In this document: piece after piece, positions 44,159-52,734 of the stretch | How positions within the stretch are numbered: position 1 is the first letter of the stretch | Layout: each line of letters starts with the position of its first letter | DNA from: Clostridium_AD estertheticum_D | Lineage (GTDB): Bacteria > Bacillota > Clostridia > Clostridiales > Clostridiaceae | Reading direction: 5' to 3' | Length of the DNA stretch: 64,000 nt | NCBI RefSeq assembly: GCF_018861295.1 | Contig: NZ_JAHLDM010000013.1 | Location: forward strand, 62,001-126,000 | Position numbers and translations under genes: made by a program | Notes under the pieces: generated by a model | Databases searched by the model: none | Seen by the model: only the letters and a program-made list of their open reading frames with translations | What the model was told of the DNA's origin: nothing

Positions 44159-44986
44159 TTAATAATTCTTCACAAACCAATCAATTAATTTTTTAGCTAT
44201 ACTTATACTGTCTGGTGTTATAGGCATATCACTTGGACTATACCAGTGAGCCTCGCCTATTTCTTCTCCATCCACTTGTATTTCTCCGCTTGCATATTCG
44301 GCAGTGAATCCAATCATTATAGAATTAGGGAAAGGCCAAGGTTGATTTCCAAAATAGCTAATATTCTTTACAGTAATTCCTGTTTCTTCTTCTACCTCCC
44401 GGACAACGCATTCCTCAAAAGTTTCTCCAACCTCTAAAAATCCAGAAACTACACTATATAAATCCTTAGGAAATTGAAGGTTATGGGCAAGAAGTAATTT
44501 TCCATCACGTACAACAGCTACAATTATGGCTGGAGATATTCTGGGATAATTTGAGAGTCCACATTTTGGACATTTTTTAGCCCTTTCTCCATTCACATTT
44601 TGAGTTAATGTACCGCATCTCCCACAATATACATGATCATTATTCCAATTTACTACTTGAATCGCTCTACCACCAATCCAAAACATATCTTCTGGGAGCT
44701 TGTGAGTTAAAGATTTAAGACTCATATAAAACATAAAATTTGGAATAACAACGTCTTCACTTATTTCTCCGCAGTAACAATTTTTTCCGTTTTCAGAACC
44801 CAAAAATTGAATATTATTCATTTTTAAATTTTCTAATTCATTAATAGTTGGTATACTTGCTATATTATTTTCTAATTTCACTAGTAATTCATCATTGCAA
44901 AACAGAAAATATAAATCCATATTGGTTTTAGGTAAAACTTCAACTACTCCAGGTATATAATTTGTGTTATTTTCATTATTACACAT
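44159..44986 (-). CDS. nudC: NADH pyrophosphatase NudC
   Basis: This 275-residue Nudix hydrolase cleaves NADH to NMNH and AMP and removes NAD caps from RNA. The zinc ribbon has CGRCG and CPKCG pairs. The Nudix box is GFLEVGETFEECVVREVEEETGI minus flanks, and the NudC-specific QPWPFPNS follows it. All catalytic glutamates are present. The ATG at 44986 is at better distance from GGAG than the in-frame ATG at 44995, which would add three residues. The N-terminal domain is complete. Confidence 0.92.
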   Translation of the reverse strand: MCNNENNTNYIPGVVEVLPKTNMDLYFLFCNDELLVKLENNIASIPTINELENLKMNNIQFLGSENGKNCYCGEISEDVVIPNFMFYMSLKSLTHKLPEDMFWIGGRAIQVVNWNNDHVYCGRCGTLTQNVNGERAKKCPKCGLSNYPRISPAIIVAVVRDGKLLLAHNLQFPKDLYSVVSGFLEVGETFEECVVREVEEETGITVKNISYFGNQPWPFPNSIMIGFTAEYASGEIQVDGEEIGEAHWYSPSDMPITPDSISIAKKLIDWFVKNY

Positions 44987-45397
44987 TAATATCATATCTC
45001 CAATCTATAGCTATATCGTACCTATTTAATAAGTACGATATATTATTCAATATTCATATAAATATCACGTAATTATATCATATATATATATGTTTTGATA
45101 TTTAAAAAAGGAATAATATAGTAAAAAAGTTGATAAAAATTAAAAGTATATCATATTTAAATAGTAAGTCTAATTTTAAAACCATTCAAAAATAATATAA
45201 TAATTAGACTGGTTTACATACATATAATTATGTAAACTAATCTAAAAATGTAAACCAAAATAAAAAAAATATTAACTAATAAAAAACCGAAATAAAAAAA
45301 TAAATATACAATATCAAAACATTCAATATTTTGGTATAATGTAAATAATACTAAAATACTATTTACAAAGTGAAAAACAATTATAAGGAGGTTCAAT
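44987..45397. promoter_or_regulatory. Divergent nudC-deoD region with two inverted repeats
   Basis: ATATCGTAC / GTACGATAT (45013-45021 and 45033-45041) lies just upstream of nudC. GTTTACATA / TATGTAAAC (45212-45220 and 45229-45237) extends with G-U pairs to about 15 bp, and a third GTAAACC copy follows near 45250. For deoD, an extended -10 TGG-TATAAT has TATAAT at 45335-45340. No reading frame of note is seen. The repeats may be operators for purine or nucleoside control. Confidence 0.5.
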
Positions 45398-46111
45398 ATG
45401 ATACCTACACCACATATTGAAGTAAAGGAAAAAGGAATTATTGCAAAAACAGTATTAATGCCAGGGGATCCATTACGTGCAAAATTTATTGCAGAGACTT
45501 TTTTGGAAAATGTTTTTAAATTTAATACTGTGCGAAATATATTCGGATACACTGGTACATATAAGGGACGTAAAATTTCTGTAATGGCTAGTGGCATGGG
45601 TATGCCAAGTATCGGTATCTACTCATATGAGCTATTTGATTTTTATGGGGTAGAAAATATTATACGTATTGGTTCTTGTGGTGCTTACACTACTGATTTG
45701 AAATTATATGATGTAATATTATGTACGCAGGCTTGGAGTGAATCTACGTATGCAAAAGTTCAAAGCGGGTATGATAAAGATACTATTGATGCATCATCTT
45801 TACTTAATAATAAGTTAGAAAAAATTGCAGATGATTTAGGAATTATAGTACACAAAGAAAAAATTCATTCTTCGGATGTATTTTATAGTAAAAATCTTGA
45901 TAGTTATAAGGAGATTTATGAAAAGCACGGTTGTACTTGCGTAGAAATGGAATCTTTTGCTTTATTTAGTAATGCAAAAGTATTAAACAAGAAAGCAGCT
46001 TGTTTATTAACAGTATCAGACAATTTGGTAACTCATGAGTTAACTACTTCTAAAGAAAGACAACAATCATTCACAAATATGATAGAAATAGCTTTAGAAA
46101 TGGCAGAATAA
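45398..46111 (+). CDS. deoD: Purine-nucleoside phosphorylase, DeoD type
   Basis: This 237-residue hexameric phosphorylase splits purine (deoxy)nucleosides with phosphate. The N-terminus MIPTPHIEVKEKGIIAKTVLMPGDPLRAKF holds the phosphate-binding G and R residues (split here as PTPHIEV and MPGDPLRAKF). IRIGSCGAY and the catalytic Asp in TVSDNL are present. AAGGAGG precedes the ATG. It is monocistronic with its own promoter and terminator. Confidence 0.95.
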   Translation: MIPTPHIEVKEKGIIAKTVLMPGDPLRAKFIAETFLENVFKFNTVRNIFGYTGTYKGRKISVMASGMGMPSIGIYSYELFDFYGVENIIRIGSCGAYTTDLKLYDVILCTQAWSESTYAKVQSGYDKDTIDASSLLNNKLEKIADDLGIIVHKEKIHSSDVFYSKNLDSYKEIYEKHGCTCVEMESFALFSNAKVLNKKAACLLTVSDNLVTHELTTSKERQQSFTNMIEIALEMAE

Positions 46112-46122
46112 TAGTATATAAT

Positions 46123-46160
46123 AAAAAAATCCTCAATATAAAATTATTGGGGATTTTTTT
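46123..46160. terminator. Bidirectional terminator, deoD / pit
   Basis: Arms 46123-46137 and 46146-46160 (AAATCCTCAAT with ATTGGGGATTT) form a stem with A-run before and T-run after, suitable in both directions for the convergent genes. Confidence 0.88.
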
Positions 46161-46173
46161 TAAGTGTATTGTA

Positions 46174-47172
46174 TTACCTATAAAATACAAGTGCAATTAC
46201 TGACGATATAAGGGCACTACATGGAATAGTTAAAACCCATGCAACGAGTATAGTCCTCGCAAGGCTCCATCTAACGGCAGAAAGCCTTTTACAAGACCCT
46301 ACACCCATTATTGCACTAGTTATTACATGAGTTGTGCTCACCGGTGCACCTAATGCAGTAGCTGCTTGAATAGTAAGTGCAGCTGCAGTTTCTGCTGCAA
46401 ATCCATCAATTGGCTCTAGCTTTATCATATTAACACCCATGGTTTTTATTATTTTCCAACCACCAACCATTGTACCGAGTGACATTGCTAACGCACAAGA
46501 AATTTTTACCCACAATGGTATAGCAAAGTTAGTAGCATTTAAAAAGCCACCAGCAATTAGTGCCATAGTTATAACACCCATAGATTTTTGAGCATCATTT
46601 GAACCATGGCTATATGCCATCAAAGCAGCAGAACAAATTTGTAATTTTTTAAACACACCATTAACTTTTTTATGAGTTGCTTTATGGAATAACCATGTAA
46701 GCAAAAACATAAATAAAAATCCAAATACAAGTCCTATTATTGGTGACGATATAAGTGGAATTATTATTTTATCAACAAACCCTTGCCAATTAACTACAGA
46801 AAAATCAAGTTTATGAGTAGTTATGGATGCACCTAAAAGTCCACCAACAAGTGCATGAGAAGAAGAACTAGGGATAGCATAATACCAAGTTATTAGGTTC
46901 CAAATAATAGCACCTACTAAGGCTATAGCTACAATTTGAGGAGTAGCTATACCATTATTTATTATTCCCGTTCCTATAGTTTTTGCAACTTCTGTATGTA
47001 ACATAGCACCAACAAAATTCAGTACTGCAGCCATTCCTAATGCTTGCATAGGTGTAAGTACTTTAGTACCAATAGATGTAGCAATAGAATTAGCTGTATC
47101 GTGAAATCCATTTATAAAATCAAAGATAAGAGCTAATATTATTACAACAACTATAATTGATGAACTAAGCAT
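46174..47172 (-). CDS. pit: Low-affinity inorganic phosphate transporter, PiT family
   Basis: This 332-residue permease has about nine or ten membrane segments and the paired PiT signatures: GFHDTANSIATSIGTKVL near the N-terminus and AYSHGSNDAQKSMGVI in the second half. It moves phosphate by proton or cation symport. It overlaps the upstream DUF47 gene by 8 nt, the standard pit operon. Together with pstSCAB it gives the cell both low- and high-affinity routes. Confidence 0.95.
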   Translation of the reverse strand: MLSSSIIVVVIILALIFDFINGFHDTANSIATSIGTKVLTPMQALGMAAVLNFVGAMLHTEVAKTIGTGIINNGIATPQIVAIALVGAIIWNLITWYYAIPSSSSHALVGGLLGASITTHKLDFSVVNWQGFVDKIIIPLISSPIIGLVFGFLFMFLLTWLFHKATHKKVNGVFKKLQICSAALMAYSHGSNDAQKSMGVITMALIAGGFLNATNFAIPLWVKISCALAMSLGTMVGGWKIIKTMGVNMIKLEPIDGFAAETAAALTIQAATALGAPVSTTHVITSAIMGVGSCKRLSAVRWSLARTILVAWVLTIPCSALISSVIALVFYR

Positions 47173-47788
47173 ATTTCATACCAACTCCTCGGATTTCATT
47201 TGCAAGTGTTTCACAAGCATCAATGCTATCTTCTAGATAATGGTATAAATCTTTCCATTTCATTACGAACAAAATATCTTCGGGATTTTCGAATAGTTTT
47301 CTCATCGCTTTTCTGTAAATTAAATCAGCTTCGTTTTCCAAAGTGTTTATATCGATGATTTTATCCACTAAGATAGTGCTTTTGCGAAGAGATTTTAATT
47401 CTAAAATCACCTTAACAAGGTCTGACGAAACAACCATAAGTTTATCAACAAGTTCAATAGCTTCTGGAGTAGCAGAGGTCACATTATACATGTAGAACAA
47501 ATGAGCTGTAGACTCAATACTATCAGTAATATTGTCTATTCCTTTTGTTATATTAAATATATCTTCTCTGTCTAATGGAGTTATAAACATCTTCTTAGTA
47601 TATTCAATTAATTCATGGGTTACAAGGTCGCCTTCATGCTCAAGCTTTACTAGTTTCTCTAATCTTTCATTAGGATTATCGAGTTCATTCATTAACAATT
47701 TTAGCTCTTTTGCGGAACTATTAAATATTTCAGCTCCCTTCGAGAAAAGCTCAAAAAACAAATTGTCTTGTGGTTTAAAATTAAACAT
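47165..47788 (-). CDS. DUF47 (PhoU-like) Pit accessory protein
   Basis: This 207-residue all-helical PhoU-like protein has conserved acidic residues (EHEGDLVTHELIEY; LENEADLIYRKAM). DUF47 proteins are encoded with Pit transporters and probably regulate them. GGAGGAACA lies before ATG 47788. It is first in the two-gene operon; TTAACA hexamers at 47901, 47931 and 47941 lie upstream but on the opposite strand, so Pho control is uncertain. Confidence 0.9.
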   Translation of the reverse strand: MFNFKPQDNLFFELFSKGAEIFNSSAKELKLLMNELDNPNERLEKLVKLEHEGDLVTHELIEYTKKMFITPLDREDIFNITKGIDNITDSIESTAHLFYMYNVTSATPEAIELVDKLMVVSSDLVKVILELKSLRKSTILVDKIIDINTLENEADLIYRKAMRKLFENPEDILFVMKWKDLYHYLEDSIDACETLANEIRGVGMKYA

Positions 47789-48212
47789 ATATTGTTCCTC
47801 CTTCGATAAATAAAAAACATGTTTTAAATTAAAATATGTACTGCTGAATTTAAAATTAAGATATATTTTAAACCGTACAAGCCTAATTATATGATATTAC
47901 TTAACAAAGTACAATATTGTATTAATATATTTAACATAACTTAACGTAGGCTGTAATAATATGTGTTATAATGTAAAATTTTACTCTGAGTTTTTTGCTA
48001 TTATGTCAATATTAATCAAAATAAGGTAGCTTTCTTAAAAAATATTATCTACATTAAGTAACCATATCTATATCTAAACTAAATATTTTGTTACTAAATA
48101 TAAGATTATAATAAAAATCTGTGATATACTTTTAGTCGAGTTTGGGATTTTACTTAGGTATTATTTCAATAAAAACTAAAAAAAATAATTATAAATCAAT
48201 GAGGAGTACAAT
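47789..48212. other. Intergenic region between DUF47 and TIGR04540 genes
   Basis: This 424-bp divergent gap is very AT-rich and shows no convincing reading frame. TTAACA at 47901-47906 and 47931-47936 and TTAACG at 47941-47946 resemble PhoP repeats; the last two are 10 bp apart. They lie about 110-160 bp upstream of the pit operon. GAGGAG at 48201-48206 is the ribosome site of the next gene. Confidence 0.35.
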
Positions 48213-48449
48213 ATGAGAAAAATTTATAAGAACCCAAAAGAATTAGGAACATGTTTAAAAGATTTAGTAGATTTTTATTTAGATGATGTTATAGAATATA
48301 ATAAGCTAAAAGAAAAAATAATTATATTAGCCAATGCCAACGAGGATAAACTTCCTAAGGAAGGCTCTATTCCTATAAAAATTTCTAATATACTAGGTGA
48401 CTCTAGAGTAGCTATCATTAAAAAAATATTATCTGAAAAAGAAAATTAA
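48213..48449 (+). CDS. TIGR04540 family small protein
   Basis: This 78-residue helical protein (MRKIYKNPKELGTCLKDLVD, then YLDDVIEYNKLKEKI) ends with ISNILGDSRVAIIKKIL. I recall this layout from TIGR04540, a clostridial family of small proteins of unknown function. GAGGAG precedes the ATG. It has no cysteine pair and no membrane segment. It stands alone. Confidence 0.7.
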   Translation: MRKIYKNPKELGTCLKDLVDFYLDDVIEYNKLKEKIIILANANEDKLPKEGSIPIKISNILGDSRVAIIKKILSEKEN

Positions 48450-48579
48450 TCTTTATAATTTCATCAAAAAAGTAGGTTATGTATCACAGAATAACAAACC
48501 ACTTGAATATATCTTACGTAAATTATATAATGTATTAAGGTGAAAATGTTTAAATAGCAAGAAGTGGTATAATGACTAA

Positions 48580-48720
48580 AAATAAATGATAAGAATACAC
48601 AATAAATTATTATCATTTATGGAATTCGTCGAGGGCTATTTGATTTTAAAAAGGTATCAAATTGCAGGCTTTTAGTCAGCTATCGGTGCCTTAATATTTT
48701 AATCATTAGCCCTATTTATT
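48580..48720 (+). ncRNA. Candidate structured leader or small RNA upstream of the pullulanase-like gene
   Basis: An extended -10 (TGG-TATAAT, TATAAT at 48568-48573) predicts a start near 48580. Downstream lie a perfect 11-bp hairpin (48582-48592 with 48610-48620) and a multi-branch element. The latter is closed by AGGGCTA (48632-48638) with TAGCCCT (48707-48713) and encloses ATTTGAT/ATCAAAT (48638-48644, 48656-48662) and AGGC/GCCT (48666-48669, 48688-48691). The last arm is followed by ATTTATTTTA, a terminator-like tail. GC content is above its surroundings. I could not match it to a riboswitch class I know. Confidence 0.4.
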
Positions 48721-48799
48721 TTATACGATATACTAATTCTATAAATACAACATTAATTAGTATATTGCTAAAACTTAACAAAATAATGATTTAATTTAG

Positions 48800-48828
48800 T
48801 TGGTTGTTGTAAAATATTTCAATATAAT
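48800..48828 (+). promoter_or_regulatory. Promoter with cre-like site upstream of the pullulanase-like gene
   Basis: TTGGTT (48800-48805) and TATAAT (48823-48828) are 17 bp apart. The spacer holds TTGTAAAATATTTCAA (48807-48822), which fits the CcpA cre consensus at every fixed or degenerate position except the central CG. Carbon catabolite repression is therefore possible but unproven. Confidence 0.5.
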
Positions 48829-48915
48829 ATATACTAAATTTATTCGTAATTATTACAAAAGCTATAAGTGAATCAAAAAATATAGACCATAATTTTATTT
48901 TTAGGGGAGAAATTT

Positions 48916-51639
48916 ATGAACTTTTGGAACGGGAATAACAAAAGAAATACTTTAATTATTTTTCTTACTACTGTTTTAGTTATGACAGGATTTCTTTTTA
49001 TATTGCCAAATATCCACACCTTTGCACAGAGTGATAAAACAAAGATAATTATTCATTATGCTAGAAATGCAGACAATAATTCAAAATGGAAGATGTGGTT
49101 ATGGTCTGACAAAAAAGATGGAAATAAGTTCGATTTTACTAGTAAAGATTCATTTGGGCAGATTGGTGAAACTGAGTTTGGTGGAGACCTTAATAAAGTA
49201 GGTTTTATAATTTACACAAATGAGTGGAAAAAAGATACAAACGATGATAGATTTATTGAAAAATTTAAGAATGGTGTAGGTGAAGTTTGGATTAATGGTG
49301 GAGACCCTAAAATATACTATTCTTTAGCTGAAGCAACCAAATTAAAAGTTAGCATTATACCTGGTAAGGCTATAAACAAACCCAATAAATTTGTAAGTGC
49401 AAAATTAGATGATTTGAAAACCATAAACATAGAAACTAATGTATCATTTCCATTTGTCGCAGCTGATGCTCAAGGCTTTATAGTTAAATCTAATGGAAAA
49501 GCTTTAAAAATAAATAAAATAACAAGCTCAAAGGTAATTGGTGGTTTTACAACAGTTGCGAATATAGAACTTAGTGAAAATATAAATTTAAATCAAACTC
49601 TTACAATTTCGAAGACAGCTTTTCCAGAAAAGGAAATAGCATTTGGTGATGTAATGCAAAGTGCTAGTTTTGAAAAAATGTTTTCTTATGAAGGAAATGA
49701 TTTGGGTAACACTTATTCTACTAGCAAAACGAGCTTTAAAGTCTGGGCACCGACTGCAACTGAAGTTAAGTTAGTAACCTATGAACATTGGAATGATAAA
49801 ACTGGCACTGAAATCAAAATGAAGAAGAGTGAAAAGGGAACATGGTCTTTTGACCTAAATGGAAATCAAAGTGGTATATTTTATACTTATAAAGTTAACA
49901 TTAAAGGCGTTTGGAATGAGGCTGTGGATCCTTATGCGCGTTCTGTATCCGCAAATGGTGATAAGGGTGCTGTAGTAGATCTTAAGAAAACGGACCCAGA
50001 AATTTGGAAACCAAATGAAAAACCTGATTTTTCAAATTTAACTGATGCAATTATATACGAACTGCATGTTAGAGACTTTTCCGTAGACCCCAATAGTGGT
50101 ATAAAAAATAAAGGCAAATTCCTAGCATTTACTGAAACAGGCACAAACGGAATTGATGGTAACTCGACAGGAATTGATTACATAAAATCATTAGGAGTAA
50201 CACATGTGGAGCTTATGCCAATATTCGATTATTCTACTATAAATGAAACTTCAAATAAATCGCAATTTAATTGGGGCTACAATCCAAAAAATTACAATGC
50301 TCCTGAAGGAAGTTATTCAACTAATCCATATAATCCTACCACTCGAGTTAAAGAATTAAAACAAGCAGTACAAGCCCTTCACGATAATGGATTAAGAGTA
50401 AATGTGGATGTAGCTTATGACCACATGTACAGCGGTATTAATTCTAATTTCAATAAAATAGTACCTGGGTACTATTTTAGAACTAATTCAAATGAAAGTG
50501 GTTATGGAAATACAATAGCTTCTGAAAATGTTATGGCAAGAAAATTCATTGTTGATTCAGTTATCTATTGGGCAAAAGAATATAATTTAGATGGATTCAA
50601 ATTCGATCAGATGGGTCTTATTGATCAAAAGACGATGAATGAAGTTAGAAAAAAACTAAGCGGTATAAATCCTTCTATTCTCGTTTTAGGAGATGGATCA
50701 GATAAGGGTACTACCCTTTCACCAGATGTAAAAGCAAATAAACAAAATGCAAGTAAACTTACTGAAATAACACAATTCAATGATGAAATAAGAGATGGCC
50801 TAAGTGGAAGTGTGTTTTTACCAAAAGCAAAAGGTTTCATTAATGGTGCACTTCAAAAAGAGACAGCTATAAAAAAAGGAATAGTTGGAGGTATAGATTA
50901 CTCTAATATTATAGAGACTTATGGTAATATAGAACCTGTACAAATTGCTAATTATACTGAATCTCACGCTAATAATACCTTATGGGATAAGCTCCTTCTA
51001 ACAAATCCCAAGGACAGTGATGAAATAAGAACAAAAATGCACAAAATGGCAGATTCTATGATTCTTACTTCACAAGGTATTCCATTCTTCCAAGCGGGTC
51101 AAGAATTTTTAAGAACTAAAGCGGGCGTTAAAAATTCTTATAAGGCAAGTGATAATGTAAATAAGATTGATTGGACAAGGAAATCTAAAAACATTGAAAC
51201 TGTTGATTATTTCAAAGGCTTAATTGAATTAAGAAAAGCACATCCTGCCTTTAGAATGACCTCTGCGGATATGATTACGAAAAACTTGAAATTTTTAGCA
51301 GTCCCTGAAAATGTGGTAGCATATGAAATGAACTACAATGCAAACATGGATAGTTGGGCGCACATTGTAGTTGCATATAATGCAAATAGGGAGGAGAAGA
51401 CTGTAAAATTATCAAATAATGGCACATGGAATATCGTAGTAGATGGCGATAAAGCAGGAGTTAAAACTATAAAACAATTTAGCGGAGAATATTTAGTTGT
51501 TCCTGCACTAAGCTCTATTGTGGTTTATTATGAATCAGAAAATATATTTACATCACTAACTTTTAGAACTTATATTATATTAGCGCTAGGTGTAGTTGCT
51601 TGCATAATGTTTTTTTTAAAAAAGAGAAAAAAAATCTAA
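48916..51639 (+). CDS. Secreted, membrane-anchored pullulanase-like protein with degenerate GH13 active site
   Basis: This 907-residue protein has an N-terminal signal (about 11-37, ending HTFAQ) and a CBM41-like domain (about 41-145). A linker domain, CBM48-like domain (about 255-350) and GH13 barrel (about 375-800) follow. A beta domain and C-terminal membrane anchor (about 886-901) with KKRKKI end it. The fold matches type I pullulanase, but the catalytic regions are altered. YNWGYDP is FNWGYNP (451-457), DVVYNH is DVAYDH (498-503), and the invariant Arg is K562 (GFKFD). The nucleophile D564 is kept, the acid/base Glu is D593 (LGDGS), and the transition-state Asp is A685 (SHANN). It is probably catalytically weak or dead and may bind alpha-glucans at the surface. 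The reading frame is open and coherent, so decay by frameshift is not seen. Confidence 0.85.
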   Translation: MNFWNGNNKRNTLIIFLTTVLVMTGFLFILPNIHTFAQSDKTKIIIHYARNADNNSKWKMWLWSDKKDGNKFDFTSKDSFGQIGETEFGGDLNKVGFIIYTNEWKKDTNDDRFIEKFKNGVGEVWINGGDPKIYYSLAEATKLKVSIIPGKAINKPNKFVSAKLDDLKTINIETNVSFPFVAADAQGFIVKSNGKALKINKITSSKVIGGFTTVANIELSENINLNQTLTISKTAFPEKEIAFGDVMQSASFEKMFSYEGNDLGNTYSTSKTSFKVWAPTATEVKLVTYEHWNDKTGTEIKMKKSEKGTWSFDLNGNQSGIFYTYKVNIKGVWNEAVDPYARSVSANGDKGAVVDLKKTDPEIWKPNEKPDFSNLTDAIIYELHVRDFSVDPNSGIKNKGKFLAFTETGTNGIDGNSTGIDYIKSLGVTHVELMPIFDYSTINETSNKSQFNWGYNPKNYNAPEGSYSTNPYNPTTRVKELKQAVQALHDNGLRVNVDVAYDHMYSGINSNFNKIVPGYYFRTNSNESGYGNTIASENVMARKFIVDSVIYWAKEYNLDGFKFDQMGLIDQKTMNEVRKKLSGINPSILVLGDGSDKGTTLSPDVKANKQNASKLTEITQFNDEIRDGLSGSVFLPKAKGFINGALQKETAIKKGIVGGIDYSNIIETYGNIEPVQIANYTESHANNTLWDKLLLTNPKDSDEIRTKMHKMADSMILTSQGIPFFQAGQEFLRTKAGVKNSYKASDNVNKIDWTRKSKNIETVDYFKGLIELRKAHPAFRMTSADMITKNLKFLAVPENVVAYEMNYNANMDSWAHIVVAYNANREEKTVKLSNNGTWNIVVDGDKAGVKTIKQFSGEYLVVPALSSIVVYYESENIFTSLTFRTYIILALGVVACIMFFLKKRKKI

Positions 51640-51661
51640 AAATGCACTGATTTGAGTATTT

Positions 51662-51696
51662 TAGGGGTCCTATATTAAAAAAAAGGGCCCTTTTTT
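51662..51696 (+). terminator. Probable terminator after the pullulanase-like gene
   Basis: AGGGG-TCC pairs imperfectly with GGGCCCT across an A-rich loop and runs into TTTTTT. The segment AAAGGGCCCTTT is itself palindromic. Confidence 0.6.
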
Positions 51697-51759
51697 GCTT
51701 CATAATCAATAAATTTATACGGATTTGTAATTTAAAATATAGTCAAAAGAGGTGTTAGC

Positions 51760-52674
51760 ATGTTATTTATAATATCTTTTATAGTAGTATTAATAATTAT
51801 TACTAGTATCATTTTAATTGTAGGTTGGCATTTTTCTAGTATAGTCATTTACCCTGAGGTTAGAAACTATACTTGTACATATGATACTGAAGTAAAAGAA
51901 GGGAAAATAGAAATAGAAACATTTAATAATTTGGAAAAACAAGAGGTATATATAGATTCAGAGTATACTTATAAAGTTCATGGATTTTTCTTCCCGAATA
52001 ATGGTTCAAAAAAAGTTATTATATTGTGTCATGGAATAACTTGTAGTTTATATTCTTCTGTTAAATACATGGATATGTTTTTAAAAAAAGACTTTGCTAT
52101 TTTTATTTATGATCATAGAAATCATGGTTTAAGTGGGGGGTGTAACACTTCATTTGGTTATTACGAAAAGTATGATTTAAAAAAATGCACTGATTGGTTA
52201 TTTGATAAATTAGGAAAAAATATTATAATTGGTCTACATGGGGAATCCATGGGTGCTGGCATAGCTCTTCAAAATATTGCAATCGACGATAGAATTAATT
52301 TCTGCATAGAAGACTGCGGTTACTCTGATGCGCAGGATTTATTTAGTCGTAGATTAAAGAAAGATTATAATATAAACAATTTTGCTCTAATAAAATTAGC
52401 GAGTAAAATCAGCAAAATTCGAACAGGATGGAATTTTAAAGATGTGTCACCTATAACAACTCTACCAAAAGTAAAAGTTCCAATTTTGTTTATTCACGGA
52501 GAAGATGACGATTATGTACCTACCTATATGTGTAAACAAATGTACTCGGCGACGAATAGCTACAAGGATATGTATATTGCTCAAAAGGCTGGTCATGCGC
52601 AATCATACTGGAATAACAAAGATGAATATACAAAACGAATTTACAAATTTTTAACGGATATTAATATAATTTAA
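51760..52674 (+). CDS. Membrane-anchored alpha/beta hydrolase
   Basis: This 304-residue protein has an N-terminal membrane segment (about 2-24). An alpha/beta hydrolase domain follows with oxyanion/HG motif LCHGITCS, nucleophile S163 in GESMG, acid Asp in FIHGEDDDYVP and His in KAGHAQSY. The layout resembles B. subtilis YqkD-type hydrolases. Substrate is unknown. GAGGTG precedes the ATG. It is followed by a methyltransferase gene with its own ribosome site. Confidence 0.85.
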   Translation: MLFIISFIVVLIIITSIILIVGWHFSSIVIYPEVRNYTCTYDTEVKEGKIEIETFNNLEKQEVYIDSEYTYKVHGFFFPNNGSKKVIILCHGITCSLYSSVKYMDMFLKKDFAIFIYDHRNHGLSGGCNTSFGYYEKYDLKKCTDWLFDKLGKNIIIGLHGESMGAGIALQNIAIDDRINFCIEDCGYSDAQDLFSRRLKKDYNINNFALIKLASKISKIRTGWNFKDVSPITTLPKVKVPILFIHGEDDDYVPTYMCKQMYSATNSYKDMYIAQKAGHAQSYWNNKDEYTKRIYKFLTDINII

Positions 52675-52734
52675 ACAATAAATGCATGTAACTTATATAA
52701 AATAGAATGTTCTATATAGAAAGGTTGTGTTTTA

